From Dickeya aquatica (GTDB lineage Bacteria; Pseudomonadota; Gammaproteobacteria; Enterobacterales; Enterobacteriaceae): a stretch of DNA of 64,000 nt. The position numbers were made by a program, and so were the translations under genes. The notes beneath the pieces were generated by a model, which saw only the letters and a list, made by a program, of their open reading frames with translations, searched no databases and was not told the origin of the DNA. This document shows positions 38,508 to 49,007 of this stretch, piece after piece (position 1 is the stretch's first letter; each line of letters opens with the position of its first letter). The stretch lies in the NCBI RefSeq assembly GCF_900095885.1, contig NZ_LT615367.1:4154001-4218000 (forward strand), read 5' to 3'.

Positions 38508-38808
38508 CAATGTTCTCTCCCCAACGTCAGTCAACAGGAAATACAGCAGATAATACGCCGCGAGGGCCGCTTCAGCCATGACGTGGCCTCTTGTCAGCAC
38601 GGTCTTCATCCAGGCGGAGGCACATCAGGCTGCATAGTGTACACAGCTCATCGGGCAGGTACAGCGGCGTTTATTGCGCGAGAGTGACTAACAGCACAGG
38701 GCTTCCCCTGCCGGGGGCGGAGACATGGAAAGAAACCGTATTGGCATCTAAAATAACAATCCATTAACCATGAAATAAATAAAAATTAACTAAATCAGGA
38801 CGCGCCCT
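38508..38808. other. pldA / yigI divergent intergenic region
   Basis: 301 bases; promoters for both divergent genes must lie here. A short CCCC/GGGG stem at about 38705-38716 is the only structure noticed. I see no regulator site. Confidence 0.4.
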
Positions 38809-39279
38809 ATGCTCACCGCCCCGCTTTCTCAAGACAGCATCCGCCAGCTTGTCGGCGATCTGTTTATTTATCAGATGCCGTTTAATCAGGAATTGGGCCT
38901 GGTGCTGGACACCTTCACCCCGGAAACGGTCACACTGCATTTTCACCACCAGCGCAAGCTGGTTGGCAATGCGTTGCAGCAGATTTTACATGGCGGCGTG
39001 ATTGCAGCCGGGCTGGATGTGGCCGCCGGGCTGGTGTGCGTCGGCAGCGCCTTGCTGCGCCACCCCTCGTTAACCCAGCCGGAGTTACACCAGCGGCTGG
39101 CACGCATGGGCACTATCGACCTGCGGGTAGACTACCTGCGCCCTGGTCGGGGTGAGCATTTTACGCTCACCAGCCAGCTTCTGCGCAGCGGCAATAGAAT
39201 CGCCGTGGCCCGCGCGGAGCTGCATAACGAAAAGCACGCACATCTTGCCAGCGCCGTGGCAACCTATATCGTTGGCTAA
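38809..39279 (+). CDS. yigI: Hotdog-fold thioesterase YigI
   Basis: PaaI-type hotdog-fold acyl-CoA thioesterase, 156 residues (E. coli YigI 155). The family motif [17 protein letters not shown] forms the central helix with the catalytic region, followed by [24 protein letters not shown] precedes the ATG. Cytoplasmic. It keeps the pldA-yigI-rarD order. Confidence 0.92.
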   Translation: MLTAPLSQDSIRQLVGDLFIYQMPFNQELGLVLDTFTPETVTLHFHHQRKLVGNALQQILHGGVIAAGLDVAAGLVCVGSALLRHPSLTQPELHQRLARMGTIDLRVDYLRPGRGEHFTLTSQLLRSGNRIAVARAELHNEKHAHLASAVATYIVG

Positions 39280-39375
39280 TCCTCATCGTTAGCTAATCAT
39301 CGGCCGCCCGAAAACAAGACAGCACGCGAATCGTTCGATAGACTGTTTTTTTAGCTTGCAGGGTCAGGTTTCTCC

Positions 39376-40284
39376 ATGCGTGTTTCATCACAACGTCAGG
39401 GCATGCTGTTTGCGCTCGGTGCCTATTTGCTTTGGGGTATGGCCCCGGTCTATTTCAAACTGCTCCATCAGATACCAGCCATCGAAATTCTCAGTCACCG
39501 TATCTTCTGGTCATTCGTTTTCATGGTGTTGCTGCTCAGTCTGAGCCGCAAATGGGGTGTGGTGCGGCAAGCCTGCCGCCGCCCGCGTCAGTTGCTGTTG
39601 CTGGCGTTAACCGCTGCGCTGGTCGGCTGTAACTGGCTGGTATATATCTGGGCGGTGAACCATAACCATATGCTCGAATCGAGCCTGGGTTATTTCATTA
39701 ACCCGCTGGTGAATATTCTGCTGGGAATGCTGTTTCTCGGCGAACGTTTTCGCCCGATGCAGTGGCTGGCGGTAATATTAGCCGTGTGCGGCGTGCTGGT
39801 TCAGTTGTGGACGCTCGGCTCGCTGCCGGTCATCGCCCTCACGCTGGCATTCAGCTTTGGGTTTTATGGCCTGCTGCGCAAAAAAATCGCCATCGACGGG
39901 CAGACCGGTATGTTATTTGAAACGCTGTGGCTGCTGCCTGCGGCGCTGATTTATCTGGTGTGGCTGGCGGACTCGCCCAGCAGCAACCTCAGCACTAACC
40001 CGATGTCGCTTAACCTGTTACTGATGGTATCCGGTATCGTCACCACCGTCCCGCTGTTGTTCTTCACTGCGGCGGCCGTAAGATTAAGGCTCTCCACACT
40101 GGGTTTCTTTCAGTATCTGGCCCCCACGCTGACCTTTTTGCTGGCGGTGCTGGTTTACGGTGAAACCATCACGCCAGACCGGCTGATCACCTTCGCCTTT
40201 ATCTGGCTGGGGCTGCTGGTTTTCACCCTGGATGCGCTCTATACCCAGCGGCGCTTACGCCGCAGCCACCGTCGCGTGGCGTGA
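39376..40284 (+). CDS. rarD: EamA-family permease RarD
   Basis: Ten-helix EamA/RhaT-like inner-membrane protein of 302 residues (E. coli RarD about 296), role unproven although linked to chloramphenicol sensitivity. N-terminal signature LFALGAYLLWGMAPVYFKLL and LLRKKIAIDGQTGMLFETLW in the middle. Located as in other enterobacteria between yigI and corA. Its last 30 bases overlap the convergent AbrB-family gene. Confidence 0.94.
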   Translation: MRVSSQRQGMLFALGAYLLWGMAPVYFKLLHQIPAIEILSHRIFWSFVFMVLLLSLSRKWGVVRQACRRPRQLLLLALTAALVGCNWLVYIWAVNHNHMLESSLGYFINPLVNILLGMLFLGERFRPMQWLAVILAVCGVLVQLWTLGSLPVIALTLAFSFGFYGLLRKKIAIDGQTGMLFETLWLLPAALIYLVWLADSPSSNLSTNPMSLNLLLMVSGIVTTVPLLFFTAAAVRLRLSTLGFFQYLAPTLTFLLAVLVYGETITPDRLITFAFIWLGLLVFTLDALYTQRRLRRSHRRVA

Positions 40285-41367
40285 AATATAGCGCGACAGC
40301 ATCGGGCTGAAAATCAGGGTGGAGAGCAAGCGCAAGGTCTGCATGGCGATGACAAACGCAATATCCACCCGGCTGCCCGCGGCAATAATCGCTATCGAGT
40401 CCAGCCCGCCGGGGCTGGTCGCCAGATAGGCCGTCAGCATATCGACGGACAGCAGATGGGTCAGCATCAATGCCATGCCGCCACAGAGCAACATCAGCAC
40501 CACAATCGAGGCCATCATTTTCGGCAAAGTGCGCAGCGCCAGCAAAAACACCGGACGGGTAAACGCCAGCCCGACACTCCAGCCAATCAGCGCGTACGCC
40601 AGCGCCAGCAGCCATTCTGGGGTTTGCAGCGTTAATGTGCCGCTGGAGTGCAGCATGGCACCGACTATCATCGGCCCCAGTAGCTGACCGGAAGGAATGC
40701 GCAAGCGGCGGCCAAGCCAGGCGGCGCTGAATGCCACCACCAGCGTGGCCGGGAAATGCCAGTCCAGCGCCGGAAACCAGCTGCCCAGCACACTGTTTGC
40801 CTGTGCGCTACTGCCAAGACCGGCGCGGGCGACAACGGCGGCGTCGGCCGTTACCATCAACACTCGCAGGTATTGCATAAACGCCACCAGCCGCACATCT
40901 GCGCCAAAATCCGCCGCCATCGCCACCATAGCAGATGCGCCGCCCGGCGATGCGCCCCAGGTACCGGTGGTGCCGGGCAGCTCGCTATAGCGCATCAACA
41001 ACCAACCGGATAACCCGCTGGCCACCAGGGTTGAGATCAAGACAAACACCACCAGCGGCCACTCTCTGACCAGCGGCGTCAGGATCGATAACGACAGACT
41101 TTGTGCCACCAGGCAACCGAGCACGGCATTACTGGCATAAAACAGCGGGCGAGGCACGCGGATCGTCGCCCCTTTCAGCCCCATCGTCACGCCAACCAGC
41201 ATCGGCCCCAGTAACAACGCAGCAGGTACATGGTAGATCTGTAAAACCCAGCCGAGCAGTAACGAGACGGCCAGCAATACGCACCACTGTTTGGGGATGG
41301 CGTGCTTTGATATGGATACAGATTGTTCGGATCCGGAAGGTGGCCTCGCGCCAGTAAACCTCGCCAT
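40255..41367 (-). CDS. AbrB-family inner-membrane protein
   Basis: 370-residue polytopic membrane protein of the AbrB family (often mislabelled ammonia monooxygenase), built of two repeated halves with GxxxG-rich helices. Signatures: LGPMLVGVTMGLKGATIRVP (about 55-75), WGASPGGASAMVAMAADFGAD (about 140-160) and TAYLATSPGGLDSIAIIA (about 320). The repeated SPGG motif in both halves is a family hallmark. ATG 41367 is preferred to GTG 41376 because AGG is better placed. In E. coli this site holds other small genes. Substrate unknown; regulatory and transport roles have both been suggested for the family. Confidence 0.85.
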   Translation of the reverse strand: MARFTGARPPSGSEQSVSISKHAIPKQWCVLLAVSLLLGWVLQIYHVPAALLLGPMLVGVTMGLKGATIRVPRPLFYASNAVLGCLVAQSLSLSILTPLVREWPLVVFVLISTLVASGLSGWLLMRYSELPGTTGTWGASPGGASAMVAMAADFGADVRLVAFMQYLRVLMVTADAAVVARAGLGSSAQANSVLGSWFPALDWHFPATLVVAFSAAWLGRRLRIPSGQLLGPMIVGAMLHSSGTLTLQTPEWLLALAYALIGWSVGLAFTRPVFLLALRTLPKMMASIVVLMLLCGGMALMLTHLLSVDMLTAYLATSPGGLDSIAIIAAGSRVDIAFVIAMQTLRLLSTLIFSPMLSRYISRHATVAAA

Positions 41368-41560
41368 GACTGACACCTGTCACAACAGAAAATACAGAAC
41401 AACGATTCTAGCGCGGATGTTCACCACGCTGGCAGCTATCTGTGCCAAAGCTGTTCGTTATCAAAAAATACCGGTTATCAAAAGGCTGCGTACAGCCAGA
41501 CGGCAGGCCCGTCAGTCTCGAAGACCACGGGCTGCCTGAACGATAGGAGTGAGGAGCGCG

Positions 41561-42511
41561 TTACAGCCAGTTACGGCGTTTGAAGTAGAGATAAGGAGCC
41601 AGACCAGCCAGCAACATCAATAACATCGCCCCCGGGTAGCCATACGCCCATTTCAGCTCTGGCATAAACTCAAAGTTCATCCCGTAGCTGGAAGCCACCA
41701 GCGTGGGCGGCAGGAACACCACCGACACCACCGAGAAAATTTTGATGATGCGGTTCTGCTCAATATTGATAAAGCCCATCGCCGCCTGCATCAGAAAGTT
41801 CACTTTCTGGAACAGGGATTCGTTATGCGGCAACAGAGACTCGATATCGCGCAGGATCTCACGCGCCTGCTCAAGCTGGCCGCTCGGCAAACGGGCGCGG
41901 CGCACCAAAAAGTTGAGCGCACGCTGGGTATCCATCAAGCACAAGCGCACCTTCCAGCCAATATCCTCAAGCTCTGCCAGCGTCGAGAGCGCATCGTCGT
42001 ACTCATCGCCCTGACGGCCATCCATGATGACACGGCTCAACGACTCTAAATCGCTGTAGATATTTTCAATTTCGTCCGCCAACTGCTCGATTTTAGTCTC
42101 AAACAGATCTAACAGCAGTTCATAGGCATTGCCGTCTACCAGCGTCTGCAAACGGGCGCGCATGCGGTAGAGGCGAAACGCAGGCAGCTCACGCTCACGC
42201 AGGGTATACAGGCGGCCATCACGAATAGTGAACGCAACCGTTGAGTTACCGGCGTGGTCATCGGCGTCTTCGTAAAAGAAAAAGGAGTGAATATGCAGGC
42301 CGTCTTCATCTTCAAAAAAACGTGCCGAGGCTTCGATATCTTCCAGCTCAGGACGGGTAGCCAGACTTTGGCCGAGTTGCTGTTGCACCCGCTCTCGCTC
42401 TTCGGTTTCCGGTTCCACCAAATCCACCCATAACGAGGTGGTCAGGTCATCATCGTCATCCAGCTCCAGACGAGCCAGACGACAGTTATCGAGTTTGAAT
42501 GCGCTCAGCAT
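41561..42511 (-). CDS. corA: Magnesium/cobalt channel CorA
   Basis: Pentameric inner-membrane Mg2+ (Co2+, Ni2+) channel, 316 residues, the E. coli length. Large cytoplasmic N-terminal funnel, long helix, and two C-terminal membrane helices with the selectivity loop [13 protein letters not shown] (GMN motif). C-terminus YFKRRNWL is basic as in the family. ATG 42511 has GGGAGC upstream. A long structured leader with a small ORF precedes it. Confidence 0.97.
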   Translation of the reverse strand: MLSAFKLDNCRLARLELDDDDDLTTSLWVDLVEPETEERERVQQQLGQSLATRPELEDIEASARFFEDEDGLHIHSFFFYEDADDHAGNSTVAFTIRDGRLYTLRERELPAFRLYRMRARLQTLVDGNAYELLLDLFETKIEQLADEIENIYSDLESLSRVIMDGRQGDEYDDALSTLAELEDIGWKVRLCLMDTQRALNFLVRRARLPSGQLEQAREILRDIESLLPHNESLFQKVNFLMQAAMGFINIEQNRIIKIFSVVSVVFLPPTLVASSYGMNFEFMPELKWAYGYPGAMLLMLLAGLAPYLYFKRRNWL

Positions 42512-42650
42512 AGGCCATGCTCCCAATATGTAACTAAAGAGGGACCAGACGCGATTGAAACACAGAAACAGGATGAAGAGTCACCATCAGGTTTCAGGCC
42601 ATGAGACGGTGCTGACTCGATGCGACAAAACGGTATCGCTGACAACCACT

Positions 42651-42680
42651 AAGGCTATCAGCACGAGGGAAGATAGCCTT
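42651..42680 (-). promoter_or_regulatory. corA leader hairpin overlapping the leader-peptide stop
   Basis: On the minus strand AAGGCTATC pairs exactly with GATAGCCTT around a 12-base loop. The first bases of the stem belong to the stop codon of the small ORF, so a terminating ribosome would melt it: a typical translation-coupled switch geometry. Confidence 0.65.
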
Positions 42681-42735
42681 AGAAGTGGAACCTAATCAGT
42701 AGGTTAGTGAGCCAGTATCGACTGGGTGTGTCCAA
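42679..42735 (-). CDS. Leader peptide in the corA mRNA (CorL-like)
   Basis: An 18-codon frame starting with TTG and preceded by GGAGG at nine bases. It encodes a peptide beginning MDTPSRYWL and ending LIRFHF. It sits where Salmonella corL lies, in the corA leader, and its stop is embedded in a hairpin. I cannot align it to CorL from memory, so the name is not given. Likely role: ribosome progress through it decides whether the leader is accessible to Rho (inference). Confidence 0.55.
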   Translation of the reverse strand: MDTPSRYWLTNLLIRFHF

Positions 42736-42882
42736 GGCGTGGGTCCTCCGGGAATAATGATGGGCGCATGTTACGCCGAGATGAAAAAGGCTGTCAACAG
42801 ACAAACAGATGATTAGTCTGTGTCCAGCCGTTACAGTAGGTAAACAGTGGCAACGCCACGTCAGGCACAGCAATTCAAGCGG

Positions 42883-45045
42883 TTATACCGCCTCCAGACG
42901 CGCATAGGCGGCCACCAGCCATTTAATGCCCTGCCCGGCAAACGCCACCTGAATGCGGCAATGTTCGCCACTGCCTTCAACGTTAACGATAGTGCCCTCG
43001 CCGAACTTGGCATGGCGCACCCGCTGCCCCAGTGTATAGCCGCTGTCGCTCTGGCTGACCGGCGTCCCCAACCGCTGATGATTGACCGGGCGCGACACGC
43101 TGGCACGCAAGCGCACTTCCTCGACGCACCCGACCGGCAGTTCACCGACAAACCGCGACGGGCGGTGATAGACTTCCTTGCCGTAAAGGCGGCGACTTTC
43201 GGCATACGTCAACGTCAGCTTTTGCATCGCGCGCGTCACCCCGACATACGCCAGACGGCGCTCCTCTTCCAGACGCCCGCCCTCATCCAGCGACATCTGG
43301 CTTGGGAACATGCCTTCTTCCATCCCGACGATAAAGACCTGCGGAAACTCCAGCCCTTTGGCCGAGTGCAGCGTCATCAGTTGCACCGCATCCTGATAGG
43401 CATCAGCCTGGCCTTCGCCCGCCTCAAGCGCCGCGTGGGACAAAAACGCCTGTAGCGGCGGTAAGTCCTGATCGTCGTCCTGATAACTGAATTGACGGGT
43501 CGCCGTGACCAGCTCTTCCAGGTTTTCCACCCGCGTCTGGCCTTTTTCGCCTTTCTCCTGCTCGTACATACTCCACAAGCCGGAATCACGGATCACCCGG
43601 TCGGTTTGCACATGCAGCGGCAATTCCGCCGTATCGCTGGCGAGCGCATCCACCAGTTCCAGAAAACGTTGCAACGCCGCCGCTGCGCGCCCGGCCAGCG
43701 CTTTTTCCTGTAGCAAGGTGCGCGTGGCTTGCCACAGCGTCAACTGGCGATCGCGTGCTGTCTGGCGCACCACATCCAGCGTGCGATCGCCAATGCCGCG
43801 CGTCGGCGTATTGACCACCCGCTCGAACGCGGCATCATCATTACGGTTCGTCATCAGACGCAGATAAGACAACGCATCTTTAATTTCCTGACGCTCAAAA
43901 AAGCGCATGCCGCCATAAATCCGGTACGGCAGGCTTTGTTGCAGCAACGCCTCTTCCAGCACACGCGACTGGGCGTTGCTGCGATAGAGAATGGCGCACT
44001 CACTGAGCGCACCGCCGGTTTCCTGCCAGACTTTAATCCGGTTTACCACGAAGCGCGCTTCGTCGAGTTCGTTAAACGCGCAATAGAGCGAAATCGGCTC
44101 GCCGTCGATGCCGTCAGTCCACAGGTTTTTGCCCAGCCTGTCGCCATTATGAGCAATCAGCGCGTTGGCCGCGTTGAGGATAGTGGCCGTCGAGCGGTAG
44201 TTTTGCTCCAGCCGAATGGTCGTAACCTGCGAGAAATCGCGCAGAAAGTGCTGGATGTTTTCTACCTGTGCCCCGCGCCAGCCGTAAATCGACTGGTCGT
44301 CATCGCCGACTATCATCACCCGGGCGCTGTCGCCCGCCAGCAGGCGCACCCAGGCATACTGAATGCGGTTGGTGTCCTGAAATTCGTCCACCAAAATGTT
44401 GTGAAAGCGATCGCGGTAGTGTTGCAGGATGTGCGGCTTGTTGAGCCACAGCTCATGGGCGCGCAGCAGCAGTTCGGCAAAATCCACCAGCCCGGCGCGA
44501 TCGCACGCCTCCTGATACGCCTGATAAATGCGCAGCCAGGTCTGCTCAACCGGGTTGCCATAGCTCTCAATGCTGGCAGGCCGTAGCCCCTCATCCTTTT
44601 TGCCGTTGATGTACCACATCGCCTGCCGGGGCGGCCACTGCTTCTCATCGAGATTCAGCGCTTTGACAAGCCGTTTCAGCAGCCGGAGCTGATCTTCACT
44701 ATCAAGGATCTGGAAGTCCTGCGGCAGCCCGGCATCCAGATGGTGCGCGCGCAACAGGCGGTGCGCCAGCCCGTGGAACGTGCCTATCCACATGCCGCCC
44801 TGACTGGAGCCAATCAACTGGTCGATACGGTGGCGCATCTCGGCGGCAGCTTTATTGGTAAATGTCACGGCCATAATCGAATACGGTGAACAATTCTCCA
44901 CCGTCAGCAACCAGGCAATGCGATGCACCAGTACGCGGGTTTTGCCACTGCCTGCACCAGCCAGCACCAGCATGTTGCTGCGCGCCGCCGCTACGGCATC
45001 ACGCTGTTTATCGTTCAGGCTGTCAAGCAGGTCAGATACGTCCAT
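42883..45045 (-). CDS. uvrD: DNA helicase II UvrD
   Basis: SF1 3'-5' helicase in nucleotide-excision and mismatch repair. 720 residues, family length. Walker A AGAGSGKTRVLVHRI (about 29-43), motif II VDEFQDTN, QNYRSTATIL motif, and motif VI VGVTRAMQKLTLTYAES; C-terminal Tudor-like RNAP-binding tail (GEGTIVNVEG). Start MDVSDLLDSLNDKQRDAV matches the family. Upstream neighbours yigB-xerC-DUF484-dapF and downstream corA are in conserved order. Confidence 0.98.
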   Translation of the reverse strand: MDVSDLLDSLNDKQRDAVAAARSNMLVLAGAGSGKTRVLVHRIAWLLTVENCSPYSIMAVTFTNKAAAEMRHRIDQLIGSSQGGMWIGTFHGLAHRLLRAHHLDAGLPQDFQILDSEDQLRLLKRLVKALNLDEKQWPPRQAMWYINGKKDEGLRPASIESYGNPVEQTWLRIYQAYQEACDRAGLVDFAELLLRAHELWLNKPHILQHYRDRFHNILVDEFQDTNRIQYAWVRLLAGDSARVMIVGDDDQSIYGWRGAQVENIQHFLRDFSQVTTIRLEQNYRSTATILNAANALIAHNGDRLGKNLWTDGIDGEPISLYCAFNELDEARFVVNRIKVWQETGGALSECAILYRSNAQSRVLEEALLQQSLPYRIYGGMRFFERQEIKDALSYLRLMTNRNDDAAFERVVNTPTRGIGDRTLDVVRQTARDRQLTLWQATRTLLQEKALAGRAAAALQRFLELVDALASDTAELPLHVQTDRVIRDSGLWSMYEQEKGEKGQTRVENLEELVTATRQFSYQDDDQDLPPLQAFLSHAALEAGEGQADAYQDAVQLMTLHSAKGLEFPQVFIVGMEEGMFPSQMSLDEGGRLEEERRLAYVGVTRAMQKLTLTYAESRRLYGKEVYHRPSRFVGELPVGCVEEVRLRASVSRPVNHQRLGTPVSQSDSGYTLGQRVRHAKFGEGTIVNVEGSGEHCRIQVAFAGQGIKWLVAAYARLEAV

Positions 45046-45130
45046 AGCCGTTGGTTTTCCGTCAAAAGGGAACCCGGCCCCGGAGCGGAGACAAATTCCA
45101 CTGGTTTTGTATACAGTAAAAGTCGCTGAA

Positions 45131-45847
45131 TTATAGCAACGTGGTCAGGGATGCCAAACTGAAAATCTCGACATGCGGCAGCAAACGGGAATCATGAATC
45201 TGCATCAGGTTGCCGCCTTGCGTGTTGATCCAACAGGCTTGCATCCCACAACGCAGCGAACCGGCCACATCGGTGGTCAAATCATCCCCCACATGCAGCA
45301 AGCTGTGCAGCGGCATGTTCAGGCGTTCAGCCGCCAGATGGTACATATCATGATACGGCTTCGCGCGGCCATCCGGCCCGGCACGTAAAACAAAGCGGAA
45401 GTACTCACCGAGGCCGCAGGCATGCGGGTCGGCATTGCCGTTGGTAATCGCCACCAGCGGCCAGCGCTGCGCCAGCAAGCGCAGCGTCTCATGCGTTTGT
45501 TCCGGCACCGCAATGCGGCTGCGCCAGCGGGCGAATTCCGCCATCGCCGCATCGGCTCCCTCTTTCGCCTCCTGCGCCGACAGGCCCGCTTCACGCATCG
45601 CCAGTTGCACGCCTTGCCAGCGCCAGCGTGTCACATCGTGATAAATTTCAGGATCTTGTGCCAGTAACTGCTGGCGTAACTGACGTAATTTCTCGCTGGT
45701 AAATGCCTGTAAACCGGGGTGATAACGCTGCAAAAATTGCAATGACTCCACTTCCGTGCGCCGAATCACCTCAGCATTATCATACAGGGTGTCGTCCAAA
45801 TCGAAGGTGATGGCCTCGATTCGGCCAAGCGGGCGATAAAAATACAT
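45131..45847 (-). CDS. yigB: HAD-family FMN phosphatase YigB
   Basis: HAD (subfamily IA) phosphatase, 238 residues; the E. coli protein dephosphorylates FMN in riboflavin metabolism. Motif [13 protein letters not shown] (residues 15-26), motif [10 protein letters not shown], motif III/IV KPYHDMY and [12 protein letters not shown]. Its ATG shares one base with the xerC stop (TGATG), so it is coupled to xerC. Cytoplasmic. Confidence 0.95.
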   Translation of the reverse strand: MYFYRPLGRIEAITFDLDDTLYDNAEVIRRTEVESLQFLQRYHPGLQAFTSEKLRQLRQQLLAQDPEIYHDVTRWRWQGVQLAMREAGLSAQEAKEGADAAMAEFARWRSRIAVPEQTHETLRLLAQRWPLVAITNGNADPHACGLGEYFRFVLRAGPDGRAKPYHDMYHLAAERLNMPLHSLLHVGDDLTTDVAGSLRCGMQACWINTQGGNLMQIHDSRLLPHVEIFSLASLTTLL

Positions 45848-46755
45848 CAGGGTTTACCTCGTTTGGCGCGGGGATGTGCCGCATCGTACACCGATGCCAG
45901 ATGTTGAAAATCCAGATGGGTATAAATCTGGGTGGTCGTCAGATTCGCATGGCCTAACAACTCCTGTACGGCGCGCAAATCGCCGCTGGACTCCAGCAGA
46001 TGCGTGGCAAACGAGTGGCGTAATTTATGCGGATGCACATGGCTGTTCAGCCCCTGTTTCACGCCCCATTCGGCAAAACGCTTTTGCACATTGCGCATCG
46101 AAATCCGTCGTCCAAGGCTTGAGACAAACACCGCATCGTCATCCGGTGCATAAATATCACGAATCGCCAGCCAGTGACGCAACCAGGTCACGGCTGTCGC
46201 GCCAATCGGCAGTTTGCGCTCTTTGCTGCCTTTTCCCATCACCCACACTTCGCCGCTGTCGAGATTAACGTGGGCGCAATCAAGCCCGACCAGTTCAGCC
46301 AAACGCAGGCCCGCACCATACATCACCTCCAGCATGGCGCGGTCACGCACGGCCAGCGGGTCGTGATTTTCTATCTCCAGCAGGCGACTCATTTCATCCA
46401 CATCCATGTTTTTCGGCAAGTGACGACCGGCTTTGGGGGCCGCCACCCCACGCGCCGGATTCGCCTGAAGCTCACCGCGCCCCACCAGCCAGTCAAGGAA
46501 GCTGCGTAACGCCGACAGGCGCTGAGCCTGGCTTGCCGCATTCAGCCCGTCACGTTTACTGCGCGCCACCAGCGAGCGCACTACGGCGGCGTCCAGCGCC
46601 CGCCAGTCCGTCACGCCGGAAGCGGTCAGCATCGTGGTGATGGTGTGCAACTGATGGGCGTAGCTGCGTTGGGTCAGCGGGCTTAACTGCCGCTCAACCC
46701 GCAGATAACGCAGGAAAGCATCAACCGGTGTTATCAGGGCGTCGTCGCAACTCAT
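45847..46755 (-). CDS. xerC: Tyrosine recombinase XerC
   Basis: Site-specific recombinase that with XerD resolves chromosome dimers at dif. 302 residues. N-terminal SAM-like core-binding domain, then the catalytic domain with Arg in [21 protein letters not shown] (His and Arg), [10 protein letters not shown] and nucleophile Tyr in IYTHLDFQH (about residue 279). Overlaps DUF484 upstream by four bases and yigB downstream by one. The dapF-DUF484-xerC-yigB operon is conserved. Confidence 0.97.
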   Translation of the reverse strand: MSCDDALITPVDAFLRYLRVERQLSPLTQRSYAHQLHTITTMLTASGVTDWRALDAAVVRSLVARSKRDGLNAASQAQRLSALRSFLDWLVGRGELQANPARGVAAPKAGRHLPKNMDVDEMSRLLEIENHDPLAVRDRAMLEVMYGAGLRLAELVGLDCAHVNLDSGEVWVMGKGSKERKLPIGATAVTWLRHWLAIRDIYAPDDDAVFVSSLGRRISMRNVQKRFAEWGVKQGLNSHVHPHKLRHSFATHLLESSGDLRAVQELLGHANLTTTQIYTHLDFQHLASVYDAAHPRAKRGKP

Positions 46756-47453
46756 AGGCGTTCAATCCAGCGCGCCAGCAACAGCGGCAACAACGTCGCC
46801 AGGTGCGCGAGCAGGTCTGTGCCCATCCCTTCCTGATAATGATGGCTGTCGCGGCTGCTGAAAATAAGCAGCCCTAAATCGCCCTGTTTGCCCAGCAGCG
46901 ACAACGCCACTGACCCGACGTGGCGCGCCTGCGGCATGAGGAACAATAACTCAGGGCCATTAAGCGTACCCAGATAGTGCGCACGATCGCCCAGGCGGTG
47001 GATACGTAGCGGCTCAAACAACGTCCGGTTTAAGGCCAGATGGGTAAAATCAGACGGTGCGCCAATGCGCCAGCGATCGACAAACAGGCGAATAGATGCG
47101 CCAGCCAGCCCAAGCTGACGTGCCCAGCGGTTCAGTTGGTCAAGCAAATCCTGCAATGAAGTGGCACTTGAGAGCGTCAACTGAAGTTGCAGTAACTGGT
47201 TGAACAACGCCTCATTGCGGCTCGCCTGCTCCGTCAACAGGTGAATTTCTTCTTCCAGATAGGTAATACGCTGGCGCTGGCGGGCCAGTTGCCACTCCAC
47301 CAGCGATACACAGCCGCGCACCGGATGCGATACCCGCAGCGTTTGTGCCTCTCGGGCATGATGAATGAAAAAGTCAGGATGCCGATGTAAATACGCTAAC
47401 ACCTGATCGTCAGTCAGTTCCTGACGCTCAACCTGCTCTTCCAGACGTTTCAT
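46752..47453 (-). CDS. DUF484 family protein (YigA)
   Basis: 233-residue cytoplasmic protein with an N-terminal helical hairpin ([19 protein letters not shown]), a coiled coil (about 60-90) and a GAF-like domain ([18 protein letters not shown] ... [18 protein letters not shown]). Always found between dapF and xerC in gammaproteobacteria; molecular role unknown. Four-base overlaps (ATGA) with both dapF and xerC indicate tight coupling. Confidence 0.92.
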   Translation of the reverse strand: MKRLEEQVERQELTDDQVLAYLHRHPDFFIHHAREAQTLRVSHPVRGCVSLVEWQLARQRQRITYLEEEIHLLTEQASRNEALFNQLLQLQLTLSSATSLQDLLDQLNRWARQLGLAGASIRLFVDRWRIGAPSDFTHLALNRTLFEPLRIHRLGDRAHYLGTLNGPELLFLMPQARHVGSVALSLLGKQGDLGLLIFSSRDSHHYQEGMGTDLLAHLATLLPLLLARWIERL

Positions 47454-48274
47454 AGATGAATAAATCCGTCATAAACGTGTGTCGTCGGGCCGGTCATAAA
47501 CAGGGGATGACCCGGGCCATCCCAGTGAATATCCAGTACACCGCCCGGCAGTTTGACTTTCACATCGGCGGCCAGCAACCCTTGCTGAATCCCCACCGCA
47601 ACCGCCGCACATGCACCGCTGCCACAGGCCTGCGTTTCTCCGGCACCACGTTCAAACACCCGTAGCCGGATCTGGTTGGGGTTCACCACCTGCATAAAGC
47701 CCACATTGGCGCGTTCGGGAAAACGCTCATGGTTTTCCAGCAACGGCCCGAGTATCTCTACCGGTGCGCTCTCAACCGCATCAACCTGAATCACGCAGTG
47801 GGGGTTCCCCATGGATACAACCCCGCACAACACGGTGTGCTCACCGGCACGCAGGATGTAGGTTTTCTCCGCTTTTGTGGCACGAAAAGGCACCTGCTGC
47901 GGCTCAAAATTGGGCTCGCCCATATTCACCCGCACAGATTCATCTTCTGTGACCGACAGTACCATACGGCCATTATGGGTACTGACATGGATCTCACGTT
48001 TGTTGGTCAAGCCTTTGAGACGCACAAAACTAGCAAAACACCGGGCACCGTTACCACACTGCGCCACTTCGCTGCCATCGGCATTGAAGATGCGGTAGTG
48101 AAAATCGAGCTCGGGATCGTAAGGCGGCTCGACTATCAACAACTGATCGAACCCCACACCGCAGTGCCTGTCCGATAACCGGCGAATCAAATCCGGTGAA
48201 AAGTAGATATTCTGGGTGACGGCATCAACAACCATAAAGTCGTTGCCCAGGCCGTGCATTTTGGTGAACTGCAT
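47450..48274 (-). CDS. dapF: Diaminopimelate epimerase DapF
   Basis: Cofactor-independent racemase converting LL- to meso-diaminopimelate for lysine and peptidoglycan. 274 residues, family length. The two catalytic Cys are in [11 protein letters not shown] (about residue 73) and [15 protein letters not shown] (about residue 217). Start [17 protein letters not shown] is the invariant family N-terminus. First large gene of dapF-DUF484-xerC-yigB, preceded by the small lipoprotein gene lptM. Confidence 0.97.
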   Translation of the reverse strand: MQFTKMHGLGNDFMVVDAVTQNIYFSPDLIRRLSDRHCGVGFDQLLIVEPPYDPELDFHYRIFNADGSEVAQCGNGARCFASFVRLKGLTNKREIHVSTHNGRMVLSVTEDESVRVNMGEPNFEPQQVPFRATKAEKTYILRAGEHTVLCGVVSMGNPHCVIQVDAVESAPVEILGPLLENHERFPERANVGFMQVVNPNQIRLRVFERGAGETQACGSGACAAVAVGIQQGLLAADVKVKLPGGVLDIHWDGPGHPLFMTGPTTHVYDGFIHL

Positions 48275-48364
48275 TTTCTGACCCCGCTACGTTAAGCGGG
48301 CATGCGCGGCGTCCTGCCGCTGCCCGCGCTATTTATTTATCACCTTGCCTGACACACCGGTTGC

Positions 48365-48526
48365 TTACCGTACAGGCGCAGTTTGCGGGGCCTTGGTCTG
48401 TTGTGGCTGTGTTTTTTTAACCGGTGCCGGTTGCTCCGGTGGCATATACAGCGGGCCTTTCAAACCACAGCCAGCCAGTGACAACACCAGCATGGCCAGT
48501 GCGCCCTGACGAAAAATTGTTTTCAT
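48365..48526 (-). CDS. lptM: LPS-assembly lipoprotein LptM (YifL)
   Basis: 53-residue outer-membrane lipoprotein; in E. coli LptM (YifL) binds the LptD-LptE translocon and helps its maturation. Signal peptide MKTIFRQGALAMLVLSLAGC with lipobox LAGC (Cys20), then the conserved GLKGPLYMPPEQ and a Pro/Gln/Lys-rich tail. The Shine-Dalgarno sequence is weak. It sits between dapF and cyaY as in E. coli. Confidence 0.92.
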   Translation of the reverse strand: MKTIFRQGALAMLVLSLAGCGLKGPLYMPPEQPAPVKKTQPQQTKAPQTAPVR

Positions 48527-48603
48527 GTCGTTAAAACCTGTTATTCAGCTACCTATGCTCTCTATAATCGCAGGTGGATCTTGAAAATCAATAGGAATCG
48601 AAT

Positions 48604-48924
48604 ATGAACGATAGCGAGTTTCACCAATTGGCCGACGCGCTGATGCTCAAGATAGAAGAAACGCTGGACCACTTTGAGGGTGATGCGGACATTGATTATG
48701 AAACCAATGGCGGCGTGATGACACTCAGCTTTGAAAACGGCAGCAAAATTGTTGTTAACCGTCAGGAGCCGATGCATCAGGTGTGGCTGGCAACCAAGGG
48801 CGGTGGCTACCATTTTAACCATCAGCAAGGTCGCTGGCTGTGTGATCGCAGTGGCCGGGATTTTATGGCCTTACTGGCTGAGGCTTGCTCGGAGCAAAGC
48901 GGCGAACCCGTCCATTTTGAATAA
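48604..48924 (+). CDS. cyaY: Frataxin homologue CyaY
   Basis: Iron-binding frataxin that modulates IscS-dependent Fe-S assembly. 106 residues (E. coli 106). N-terminal acidic helix [19 protein letters not shown] with Asp/Glu ligands continuing in [11 protein letters not shown], then the beta-sheet with [13 protein letters not shown] and W-rich core. AGGAATCGAAT precedes the ATG. Convergent with cyaA. Confidence 0.96.
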   Translation: MNDSEFHQLADALMLKIEETLDHFEGDADIDYETNGGVMTLSFENGSKIVVNRQEPMHQVWLATKGGGYHFNHQQGRWLCDRSGRDFMALLAEACSEQSGEPVHFE

Positions 48925-48970
48925 CGGGTTTGCATCATTGACGGAGTAACGACGCGAAAATATCAGGCTG

Positions 48971-48991
48971 ACTGCCGGGTTCTCCGGCAGT
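48971..48991. terminator. Bidirectional hairpin between cyaY and cyaA
   Basis: ACTGCCGG pairs exactly with CCGGCAGT around a 5-base loop in the short gap between convergent genes. No strong T-run on either side. Confidence 0.55.
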
Positions 48992-49007
48992 GACTGGCGC
49001 ACCAGCG

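Larger units (their letters stand above)
42512..42882 (-). promoter_or_regulatory. corA 5' leader and uvrD-corA gap
   Basis: 371 bases after the uvrD stop. It holds an 18-codon leader ORF (42679-42735), a 9-bp hairpin overlapping its stop (42651-42680) and about 140 further bases of leader before corA. In Salmonella the corA leader contains corL and is under Rho-dependent control; the arrangement here fits that model (inference). Confidence 0.6.
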
